64,000 bases of DNA from positions 1 through 64,000 of the forward strand of contig NZ_SACT01000001.1 of assembly GCF_004016515.1 (NCBI RefSeq), in the 5' to 3' direction. Numbering within the stretch: position 1 is the stretch's first letter; every line of letters starts with the position of its first letter. The position numbers and the translations under genes are program-made. This DNA comes from Rubrivivax albus. GTDB lineage: Bacteria; Pseudomonadota; Gammaproteobacteria; Burkholderiales; Burkholderiaceae_C. The notes beneath the pieces were generated by a model that saw only the letters and a program-made list of their open reading frames with translations, was not told the DNA's origin and ran no database searches. Of the stretch, positions 1-6,036 are shown in pieces.

Positions 1-127
1 CGCGCTGCTCGGCCGCTTCGGGCTACGCCCTGCGCGTCCGAGCAGCGCGATCCATCGTGCCTGGGTGGGTCAGATTTACTTCGGCGACAACCCGGCAAAG
101 TGGGTCAGATTTACTTCGGCGTTGACA
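1..127. mobile_element. Probable right end of an IS21-family insertion sequence (remnant)
   Basis: Two identical 22-bp direct repeats (65-86 and 100-121, both starting GTGGGTCAGATT) are followed by GTTGACA ending at 127. Multiple internal terminal repeats and a TGT...ACA tip are characteristic of IS21-family ends. A perfect 12-bp inverted repeat (1-12 with 38-49) lies just inside and may be the terminator hairpin after the transposition genes, which would be left of the window. The element appears to have entered the abiEii-like gene whose 3' end starts at about 128. No transposase is visible, so the family assignment is inferred from end structure alone. Confidence 0.5.
65..121. repeat. 22-bp direct repeat pair, 35-bp period
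   Basis: Copies at 65-86 and 100-121 are identical and separated by 13 bp. They probably act as transposase binding sites at the end of an IS21-like element. Only two copies exist and no cas genes are near, so this is not a CRISPR array. Confidence 0.75.
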
Positions 128-355
128 ACTGCCGCTGTGACCGATGCGTTTCGGGATCGAGTTCAGCCAGTTCCGAAGTCAGGACCCCTCCTCCTGAGCG
201 AGGAGTTCAACGCGAACGCTTCTCGGCAGACGGTCTGGGCGGCCTTCTTGAAGCGTGCTCGGATTGATGCGCCGGCACTGAGCGAGGTGGTGCGGCGCGT
301 TCAGCGGGAAGCATTACCCTGGCTGATCCAGGGGTGCCGGGGTGCTGTGTCCTGA
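128..355 (+). pseudogene. C-terminal fragment of an AbiEii/AbiGii-type nucleotidyltransferase toxin
   Basis: About 75 residues remain, ending in a TGA at 353-355. The segment with SRQTVWAAFLKRARID and then a hydrophobic helix (EALPWLIQ) resembles the C-terminal tail of AbiEii/AbiGii nucleotidyltransferase proteins, where a Q-W-x-x-F-L-R/K motif precedes the final helix. The N-terminal catalytic part with its GG-T/S and D-x-D residues is absent, because the reading frame enters directly from the IS-like end. It is not similar to the C-terminus of the complete AbiEii just downstream, so it would come from a second, inactivated AbiE-type system. The family match is from memory and only moderately certain. 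Confidence 0.5.
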
Positions 356-544
356 TGCGGCCCTCGGGTTGATCGGTGCGCTCGGCAAGGTGACACCAGG
401 CTCATTGGAATGTTTTTATTTCCGAAATTTGCGCCTGATGTAATTTGCCTTGAGGTTTCCATGCTGCGGGGCGGCGGAGGCTACAACTGCCTCTGCGATC
501 GAAGGCGCTCGACGGCATAGAAAAATCCGCGTAAATTCCGCAGG

Positions 545-1291
545 ATGGGAACGACGCCAAGTCTTCTATTCCGCAAGCTCCTGCCAGAAGTGCCGCGCGG
601 TAGTCCACTCACCACGCAGTGGCTGAGCGAGCGGGGTCTGGCCGCTCAACAGGTGGCCCGACTGGCGGACAGTGGTTGGCTCACCCGCCTCGGGCGCGGC
701 ATCTACCTGCTGCCCGGAGATCAACTCGATCGCGATGCCGCCTTGGCCAGGCTCGCGGCGGAAACCCCGGGTCTGCACGTCGCAGGCAAGACCGCGCTGT
801 CTTGGCGCGGGGTGCGGCACAACCTTGCCGTGAAGGAGCGCTTGGTGCTTTGGGGGGATCGCCCCGGTGCCCTCCCGAACTGGTTCACCTCGTCCTTTCC
901 CGCTACGTACCAGGCTACGCACCTGTTCGACCCCGTCATGCCTCCCGACCTGAGCCTGGGACCACTGCCGGCGGGCCGTGCAGACGTGCCGGTCTCGGGG
1001 CCAGAGCGGGCGATCCTTGAACTGCTGAGCGACGTCGGCAAGAGACAGGGTCTCGAAGAGGCGCGCCATCTCGTCGAAGCGGCGCGGTCTTTGCGCCTGG
1101 ATGTACTCGAAGCGCTGCTGCGCCACCTCAAGCGCATCAAGGTCGCGCGCCTGGCGCATACGTTTGCCGATGAGCTAGACCTGCCTTGGAAGTCTTTGGC
1201 CAGGGCCGCCAGCGAGCGCCTGGGTGGTGGAAGCCGCTGGGTAGCGAAGACCCGTACCGGCGAACGCCTGAACCTCAAGAGGCCGAAGTGA
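545..1291 (+). CDS. AbiEi-family antitoxin / transcriptional repressor
   Basis: This 248-residue protein is the antitoxin of an AbiE type IV toxin-antitoxin system. The N-terminal 60 residues form a winged helix (LTTQWLSERGLAAQQVARLADSGWLTRLGRGIYLL), the usual AbiEi DNA-binding module. The remainder has the AbiEi pattern of a region recognising the partner operon (LHVAGKTALSWRGVRHNL) and a helical C-terminus. AbiEi proteins repress their own promoter and neutralise AbiEii. The stop TGA at 1289-1291 overlaps the GTG start of the toxin gene (GTGA), giving translational coupling in antitoxin-toxin order. The ATG at 545 is chosen as first in frame; upstream 356-544 is AT-richer and likely holds the promoter. 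Confidence 0.85.
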   Translation: MGTTPSLLFRKLLPEVPRGSPLTTQWLSERGLAAQQVARLADSGWLTRLGRGIYLLPGDQLDRDAALARLAAETPGLHVAGKTALSWRGVRHNLAVKERLVLWGDRPGALPNWFTSSFPATYQATHLFDPVMPPDLSLGPLPAGRADVPVSGPERAILELLSDVGKRQGLEEARHLVEAARSLRLDVLEALLRHLKRIKVARLAHTFADELDLPWKSLARAASERLGGGSRWVAKTRTGERLNLKRPK

Positions 1292-2208
1292 ACGACGCGT
1301 ACGTTCGGACGGTGCGGCTGTTGCTGGACATCGCGCCGGCGGTGTTTGTGAACCCGCTGCTGGCGATGAAGGGCGGCACAGCGCTCAACCTCTTTCTGCA
1401 GGACATGCCGCGCTTGTCCGTCGACATCGACGTCGTGTTCACGCGCCATGACATGCCGCGCCAGGCTGCCATCCAGGCCATTGGCGAAGAACTGGCAGCC
1501 ATCCGTGAGCGGGTGGCCCGCATGGGGTACGGCGTGGTGATGCCGAAAACGGCGGAGGGCCACGAAGCCAAGCTGTACATCCGGGCCGATGACGCTGAGG
1601 TCAAGGTCGAGGTGAACTACGTCTTCCGTGGCACGGTGTTGCCGGTAGAGCCGCGCCGACTGGTGCCAGCCGCACAAGAGCGCTTCGCGGCCAGCATCGA
1701 ACTCCCGACCTTGTCGTCAGCGGAGCTCTACGGCAGCAAGCTGGTGGCGGCGCTGGACAGGCAGCACCCTCGGGATCTGTTCGACGTCAAGCTGATGCTC
1801 GACACCGGGCACCTGTGGGGCGAAGAGATGTTGGATTGCTTCGTGGTGTACCTGGCCGGGCACAACCGGCCGATCCACGAGGTTCTGTTCCCGACAATGA
1901 AGCCTCTCGCGGCTGTCTTCAAGTACGAGTTCGAGGGCATGACGGGTGCACCAGTAGAACTGAGCGCACTCGAGGCAGTGCGCGGCCGTCTGTTGTACGA
2001 GCTACCGCGCATCCTGCTGCCCCGCCAACGTGAGTTCCTGCTGTCGATGGCCCAAGCCGTGCCGAACTGGGCGCTGATGCCTTACCCTCACCTTGAGCAA
2101 CTACCTGCCTTGCAGTGGAAGCTGGTAAACCTCGAGAAGCTGCGCCGTAACGGCAAGAGGTTTGCTCAGCAGCACGACGAGCTGGCGCGACGACTGGCCG
2201 CCATGTAG
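1288..2208 (+). CDS. AbiEii-family nucleotidyltransferase toxin
   Basis: This is a 306-residue protein starting at a GTG that overlaps the antitoxin stop. It has the DNA polymerase beta-type nucleotidyltransferase signature: MKGGTALNLF with GG at residues 29-30, then LSVDIDVVF with the two catalytic aspartates at 46 and 48, and SSAELYGSKLVAALDRQHPRDLFDVKLML, the conserved helical motif of AbiEii. AbiEii toxins transfer nucleotides to RNA acceptors and cause growth arrest, giving phage abortive infection or plasmid maintenance. An upstream in-frame ATG at 1186 would lie deep inside the antitoxin gene, so the overlapping GTG is preferred. All key motifs are intact and the pair looks functional. 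Confidence 0.88.
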   Translation: MNDAYVRTVRLLLDIAPAVFVNPLLAMKGGTALNLFLQDMPRLSVDIDVVFTRHDMPRQAAIQAIGEELAAIRERVARMGYGVVMPKTAEGHEAKLYIRADDAEVKVEVNYVFRGTVLPVEPRRLVPAAQERFAASIELPTLSSAELYGSKLVAALDRQHPRDLFDVKLMLDTGHLWGEEMLDCFVVYLAGHNRPIHEVLFPTMKPLAAVFKYEFEGMTGAPVELSALEAVRGRLLYELPRILLPRQREFLLSMAQAVPNWALMPYPHLEQLPALQWKLVNLEKLRRNGKRFAQQHDELARRLAAM

Positions 2209-2409
2209 CAGGCTGACGCCCTCAAGCGCGTCGAGGTTGACGCCCTCGTCATGGTGATTTATGGTCGCAGCGTTGAAGCGGCACCTCAAGCTTCACGGGA
2301 AGCTTGGTGTGACACTGAAGAGATGGCACTAGAGTGCAGGTGGCGTTAAGCGTCACACCACCCTAGCGACTGGCTCTAGAGGGAAAAGTGGTGTGACACC
2401 CCTCTTAGA

Positions 2410-2452
2410 ACCATCCGGGCCAGATGTGAACCATCTGGGTTACACGGATGGT
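2410..2452. repeat. Nested inverted repeat next to the att core
   Basis: ACCATCCG at 2410-2417 pairs with CGGATGGT at 2445-2452, and inside it CCAGATG at 2420-2426 pairs with CATCTGG at 2432-2438 around a 5-base loop. The structure ends 8 bp before the tRNA-derived core. It could be a terminator for the abiE operon or a recombination-factor binding site. Confidence 0.5.
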
Positions 2453-2459
2453 AGACGGT

Positions 2460-2505
2460 CTCATAACCCAAAGGTCGAAGGTTCAAATCCTTCCCCCGCA
2501 ACCAA
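2460..2505 (+). other. tRNA-fMet 3'-end fragment, attachment-site copy 1
   Basis: This 46-bp segment equals the 3' part of the initiator tRNA: anticodon loop CTCATAA with CAT anticodon, variable region AAGGTC, T-arm GAAGG-TTCAAAT-CCTTC, acceptor strand CCCCGCA and ACCA. The A at the base paired with position 1 is the C1-A72 mismatch signature of tRNA-fMet. The D-arm and 5' acceptor strand are missing, so it is not a functional tRNA. It is identical over 46 bp to 5745-5790, which marks a duplicated integration core. Confidence 0.85.
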
Positions 2506-2532
2506 GAAACATGAGTGCCGACAGGCACTTGC

Positions 2533-2555
2533 GAAGCCCGCCTCGAGCGGGCTTC
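2533..2555 (+). terminator. tRNA-type terminator hairpin after att copy 1
   Basis: GAAGCCCGC (2533-2541) pairs perfectly with GCGGGCTTC (2547-2555) around a 5-base loop, followed by GTCGTTTC. The same design follows the second tRNA copy at 5817-5839, so it belongs to the duplicated tRNA context. It would terminate a tRNA-fMet transcript after integration. Confidence 0.7.
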
Positions 2556-2611
2556 GTCGTTTCTGGGCCTTGTGACAGGATCTGTGACAGGTTCTGTGAC
2601 GTCACAGAACC

Positions 2612-2938
2612 GGCCCGAGACCAGTGGTTCGTCCCTTTGACCGTTGGGCTTGTGTCATCGGCGGCTGGCGGTCCTAGTCGCTGTCGGTAGGGTTCGTGGA
2701 CTTCGGCATGCTCGCCGCCGCGCTCCTAAATGCCGCCAGTGCAGCTCGCAGGCAATCGACAAATTGTCTGCTTCATCACATCAGCGGTCGGCAGCCTAGC
2801 TAGGGAAGCCGTCCGATTCAACTGCGCCATGTCCTGAACGACCCAGCCGGCCCATTTCAGCCGAAGGTCGACGAACTCACGCACCGTGTCCTCCGGCCTG
2901 GTCATCTAGTTGTCTGCTGAGCAAGCCGCTACTTCGCG
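2612..2938. other. Gene-poor stretch of the island
   Basis: No convincing gene is seen. On the minus strand an ATG at 2905 opens a 59-codon frame ending at 2726, beginning MTRPEDTVREFVDLRLKWAG. It has no recognisable family and no clear ribosome binding site. It may be a relic of a larger mobile-element gene. The position next to an att core is where an integrase gene would be expected, but no tyrosine-recombinase sequence is visible. Confidence 0.4.
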
Positions 2939-3187
2939 TCATGCGGCATCAAGCTCGTCAGGCACGTGCTCGACGAGGTCTTCGATTCGACATCCGAAAT
3001 AGGTGCACAGCCTGTCCAGGGTGTCGGTGCCCGTGCTGTGGCCCTTGTGATTGAGGATCTTCGACAGGGTCATGCGGTTCACGCCCGTGGACTCCGCGAC
3101 TTCCTGGATCGTGATCCGGCGCGACTGCTTGAACTGGAGCTTCTCGATCTGCTCTGCGAGCCTGAACCGGATCACGCGCTTCCCCAA
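2939..3187 (-). CDS. Small XRE/Cro-type helix-turn-helix regulator
   Basis: This 82-residue protein carries a single Cro/C1-type HTH: RITIQEVAESTGVNRMTLSKILNHKG, followed by TDTLDRLCTYFGCRIEDLVEHVPDE, the pattern of short YozG-like repressors of mobile elements and toxin modules. It is transcribed leftward from a promoter region carrying three CGTTTGAT sites and thus probably represses itself and perhaps the rightward gene that begins at 3316. The start at 3187 is the first ATG and gives the usual size. Its role may be lysogeny-like control of the element or of the neighbouring toxin-like genes; neither is shown. Confidence 0.8.
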   Translation of the reverse strand: MGKRVIRFRLAEQIEKLQFKQSRRITIQEVAESTGVNRMTLSKILNHKGHSTGTDTLDRLCTYFGCRIEDLVEHVPDELDAA

Positions 3188-3192
3188 AACAA

Positions 3193-3283
3193 CGTTTGAT
3201 AAAAAAAGTCATCAAACGATCTTGCAAAAGATCGCGCGATGTCAATAGTTCGCATCAGACGACAGCTTGACGCTGCGTTTGAT
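3193..3283. promoter_or_regulatory. Putative operator region of the XRE regulator
   Basis: CGTTTGAT at 3193-3200 and ATCAAACG at 3211-3218 form a perfect 8-bp inverted repeat with a 10-bp AT-rich spacer, immediately upstream of the regulator. A third copy, CGTTTGAT, lies at 3276-3283. A second small palindrome (GATCTT-GCAA-AAGATC, 3218-3233) overlaps the first. The spacing suits a dimeric HTH repressor controlling divergent promoters. Confidence 0.6.
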
Positions 3284-3294
3284 GAGTGAAGTTA

Positions 3295-3810
3295 TCAACT
3301 GCGATGGAGGGTAGCATGAGCCAGACGTATCTGACGACCGACGAGCTGTCGGCCAGGATCAACAGGATTGATGCCCAACTTGCACAGGTGTAGCCAGAAG
3401 GACGCCATCGTGGTCACCTGACCTACCCGGTCGCGGAACAGTGCCGAAATCCCCATGTGACCGAGCCCCAGGAGTAGCTGTCGGTCTTTCTCTGCCAGAC
3501 CTCGCCTGGCAACCAGGCTGGGTATCCGCTCGCGAGCGTCAAGTCGCATGCGTACCAGCGGCAAGGCCTCGGCGTTGGCAACCACGCGATAGCAGTTCGC
3601 GCGCTTGGGGTCGACCACGAGAACGGGCAGGTGAACGACGCATAGGTGGAGCAAGGCGTCGGCCGTCCAAAGTTCATGTGGGATCAGGTGGTTGCCGAGG
3701 CGCCCGACCTGCATCTGCATCTGCATGACCGAGGTGTCCCAATCACCTATGGCCCAGAGTGGCGTCTGCTGGAATTCGAAGCGGGCGTGGGACGGCAGGG
3801 GCTTTGTCAT
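3295..3810 (-). CDS. Hypothetical island protein
   Basis: The 171-residue reading frame is not recognised. Composition is normal for a folded protein, with no low-complexity runs: an N-terminal WAIGDWDTSVMQMQMQ segment, a hydrophobic HLCVVHLPVLVVDPKRA strand region, and VVANAEALPLVRMRLDARERIPSLVARRGL, then helices. It runs against the short truncated frame at 3316-3393 and ends inside it, suggesting a rearrangement boundary near 3390, so the C-terminal residues may not be original. No promoter stands out upstream. It could be a cargo gene or a non-coding remnant. Confidence 0.4.
   Translation of the reverse strand: MTKPLPSHARFEFQQTPLWAIGDWDTSVMQMQMQVGRLGNHLIPHELWTADALLHLCVVHLPVLVVDPKRANCYRVVANAEALPLVRMRLDARERIPSLVARRGLAEKDRQLLLGLGHMGISALFRDRVGQVTTMASFWLHLCKLGINPVDPGRQLVGRQIRLAHATLHRS
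3316..3393 (+). pseudogene. Truncated excisionase/AlpA-like start (25 residues)
   Basis: An ATG at 3316 preceded by GGAGGG at a good ribosome-binding distance opens a frame starting MSQTYLTTDELSARI. That is the typical first strand and helix of small helix-turn-helix excisionase-like proteins. It stops after 25 residues at TAG 3391-3393, before the rest of the domain. The well-placed ribosome site and operator upstream indicate a once-expressed gene cut by a deletion or insertion. Confidence 0.45.
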
Positions 3811-4220
3811 GACCGGTGCGTGCTGCCGGGAGGAGGCGGTGCTCTGGTGCCCGGCGAATTGAACATGCGCTCAGCCTACTGACGGCACCTTCATAATCGC
3901 AAAATCGTACATCCTGTTACGACAAAAAGGCTTTCAAAATCAATAACTTACATGAAAGTTTGCGGAAGGCATTAGTAGTGATTTCGTGCACAGGACATGA
4001 ACATCGGGAGATGCCGGGCAGCGGGCGCTGAAGCCGGGCGTCCCCGGGTCCGGTCCGTTTGAGTCCGGGCCTAGATCCAGCGTCTCGGGCGCGAGGTCCG
4101 GTGCTTCAAGCAGTCCGAACGCCCTTGGCAAGGAACTTCGCATCAAGGTGCGCAATAATTGGCGCACGATTGCCAAAAAGTCTATTCCCGACATTGAGTT
4201 ATGAAGCAGTCAATGTTCGC
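3811..4220. other. AT-richer intergenic region upstream of fic
   Basis: No supportable gene is seen. The stretch around 3890-3975 is AT-rich relative to the window and may hold promoters. A dyad GTGCGC (4148-4153) / GCGCAC (4162-4167) with an 8-bp AT-rich spacer lies about 54 bp before the fic start and could be an operator. Confidence 0.4.
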
Positions 4221-5429
4221 ATGAGCACCCAGATGTTCGATCAGCCTCACCAGTTCGAGCCGCTGCTTCCTTCCTCGGCGCGCCAGGAGCCTTTGTTGGC
4301 AAAGGCGCACGACTTGGCCCTGTCGGCCAGCGGCTTGGCCAGTCAGACACTCGCAGCAGAACTGCGCGGCCTGCTGCGCGCCATGAACTCGTACTACTCG
4401 AACCGCATCGAAGGGCAGCACACGCGCCCGCTCGAGTTGGAGCAGGCGCTGCGCAAGGATTTCTCGCAGGACGCCAAGCTGGCTGCGCGCCAGCGCCTGG
4501 CCATCGCCCACATCGACGCTGAGATCGAACTTGAGGCGCGGTTTTCAGGTGCCGCCGGGGCGGTCGATCTGTACTCGGCGCAGGCGGTCAAGGACATCCA
4601 CCGCGCCCTGTTCTCCAGGCTGCCTGCGGGCGACCTTCAGACCGATCAAGGCGCGCCGATCGAGCCCGGCACGCTGCGGGACCGGGAGGTCAGCGTGGGA
4701 CGCCATGTGGCGCCCACGGCCGCCAGCGTAGGCACCTTCCTTGATCGCTGGGCCTTCTTCTATGGAGGCGTTCGCCGCGGCGATGCCGCTTTGGTGGCGA
4801 TGGCCGCTGCTCACCAGCGTCTTGGGTGGGTCCACCCGTTCGTCGACGGCAATGGCAGAGTCATGCGCCTGCACACGCACACCATTCTCAGCGCCTTGGG
4901 ATACACGGGCGGCATGTGGTCGCCCCTGCGCGGATTCGCCCGGTCTGTCGACCGCTACTACGCGCTGCTGGCTGCCGCTGACGAACCACGGCGCGGCGAC
5001 CTGGACGGCCGGGGCAATCTCAGCGAATCGGCCCTGGTCGACTGGATCGACTATGTCCTGGACGTTTGCATCGACCAGGTGTCGTTCATGCGCTCGATGC
5101 TCAACCTGGGTGCCATCGACCAGCGAATCGCGGCCTGCCTGACCTATGAGCAGGAGTCCGTCAGGAGCGGTGTGCGCATTGAGGCCTTACGTCCACTTCA
5201 CTACCTCTTCGTGACCGGCCTGGAAATCGAGCGCGGCGAGTTCAAGCGGATGACCGGCTTGGGCGAGCGCACGGCCGTGAACGTAATCTCGGCGCTGGTG
5301 CGCCGCGGGCTGTTGCGCAGCGACACGGTGCAAGGAAAGGTCCGGTTTGGTCTGCCCCTGCATGCGCTGCGCTTCTACTTTCCTGCGCTGTGGCCGGAGG
5401 CCGAGGCCGACACGGCGGCGCTGCAGTGA
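4221..5429 (+). CDS. Fic-domain protein AMPylase with N-terminal inhibitory helix and C-terminal wHTH
   Basis: This is a 402-residue Fic protein. The catalytic motif HPFVDGNGRVMR (residues 205-216) matches HPFx(D/E)GNGRxxR completely, with the base His205 and the ATP-binding loop intact. A class II autoinhibitory motif SNRIEG (60-65; S/T-x-x-x-E-G) lies N-terminal and would block the ATP site until relieved. The last 75 residues look like a winged helix (RGEFKRMTGLGERTAVNVISALVRRGLL). Such proteins transfer AMP to hydroxyl side chains of target proteins and can act as toxins or stress regulators. An earlier in-frame ATG at 4059 gives a tail unlike the family, so 4221 is chosen. It sits inside the tRNA-flanked segment as cargo. 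Target unknown. Confidence 0.88.
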   Translation: MSTQMFDQPHQFEPLLPSSARQEPLLAKAHDLALSASGLASQTLAAELRGLLRAMNSYYSNRIEGQHTRPLELEQALRKDFSQDAKLAARQRLAIAHIDAEIELEARFSGAAGAVDLYSAQAVKDIHRALFSRLPAGDLQTDQGAPIEPGTLRDREVSVGRHVAPTAASVGTFLDRWAFFYGGVRRGDAALVAMAAAHQRLGWVHPFVDGNGRVMRLHTHTILSALGYTGGMWSPLRGFARSVDRYYALLAAADEPRRGDLDGRGNLSESALVDWIDYVLDVCIDQVSFMRSMLNLGAIDQRIAACLTYEQESVRSGVRIEALRPLHYLFVTGLEIERGEFKRMTGLGERTAVNVISALVRRGLLRSDTVQGKVRFGLPLHALRFYFPALWPEAEADTAALQ

Positions 5430-5744
5430 CCGGGAGGCGCTTGATGCTGGCCGGCCGCGCGGGCAAACGTGTGCCTGCGCGCACGCCCCATCTCCTGGCG
5501 CGCGGCATCCAGCAACTTCGCCAGGGCGGCCGCGCCGGCCACCCTTTGCGTTCATCCCAACGGTCGGATCCCGACTGCAATCCGCAGGTTGGGCTGTCTG
5601 GTCCGTCGCAGCGAAATCGGCCTGCTTTGGTGTGGCAAGGGGTCCGGCGCAAGCGCTCCGGACCGCGCGTATGTTGTTGTCAGCACAGAACAAAGCCGAT
5701 TGATGTACACTTCAGATCGACGGTTGCCGCCGGAGGGCGGAGGG
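5430..5744. other. Non-coding right end of the island
   Basis: No gene is supported. A hairpin GGTCCGG (5641-5647) / CCGGACC (5658-5664) about 210 bp after fic may terminate it. No TGTGAC sites like those around the first att copy are present here, so this side looks like a chromosomal junction rather than a complete attP arm. Confidence 0.5.
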
Positions 5745-5790
5745 CTCATAACCCAAAGGTCGAAGGTTCAAATCCTTCCCCCGCAACCAA
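5745..5790 (+). other. tRNA-fMet 3'-end fragment, attachment-site copy 2 (right boundary)
   Basis: Identical over 46 bp to 2460-2505. It contains the CAT anticodon loop, T-arm, acceptor 3' strand and CCA of initiator tRNA but lacks the 5' half. Core chromosomal genes begin right after it, so it is the probable outer (attR) border of tandem insertions in tRNA-fMet. Confidence 0.85.
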
Positions 5791-5816
5791 ATAGCGCGTC
5801 CCGACCCGGACGTATC

Positions 5817-5839
5817 AAAGCCCGCTCAATGCGGGCTTT
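5817..5839 (+). terminator. Original tRNA-fMet terminator hairpin
   Basis: AAAGCCCGC (5817-5825) pairs with GCGGGCTTT (5831-5839), loop TCAAT, followed by GTCGTTTCC. It matches the hairpin after att copy 1 in design and position, consistent with the native downstream sequence of the tRNA gene. Confidence 0.75.
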
Positions 5840-6036
5840 GTCGTTTCCGGGGTCTGTCGAAGCCATGCCGGGCCTTCATCCTGCCTGCCATTCGCTGCAC
5901 AAGGCTGCCCCACGGTGGGCGTTGGTCCTTGGCAGCGCGTCGTCATCGCCCGCTGACGGCCAGGCGCCGCACCCTGCGCCGCCGGCGCATCTCGCGGCAC
6001 GCGGCACGCTGGACGAAGGCGCCGCGCCTGGCGCCG

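Larger units (their letters stand above)
2306..2611. promoter_or_regulatory. Array of TGTGAC/GTCACA sites around an att core (putative integrase arm sites)
   Basis: Seven copies of one hexamer lie within 301 bp: TGTGAC at 2308, 2392, 2571, 2583 and 2595, and inverted GTCACA at 2352 and 2601. Three on the left are within GGTGTGACAC-like decamers. Three on the right are spaced exactly 12 bp, and the last two form a perfect 22-bp palindrome (2590-2611, half-site GGTTCTGTGAC). They flank the tRNA-derived core at 2460-2505 on both sides, as arm-type sites flank the core in phage and ICE attP regions. A regulator-binding or replication-iteron role is also possible. Confidence 0.55.

Noticed and set aside
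65..121. Possible CRISPR repeats
   Set aside because: Only two 22-bp units with a 13-bp spacer and no cas genes. IS21-type end repeats explain them better.
2460..2505. A functional tRNA-Met gene
   Set aside because: Only the 3' half is present. The D-arm and 5' acceptor strand that should pair with CCCCGCA are missing, as they are at 5745-5790.
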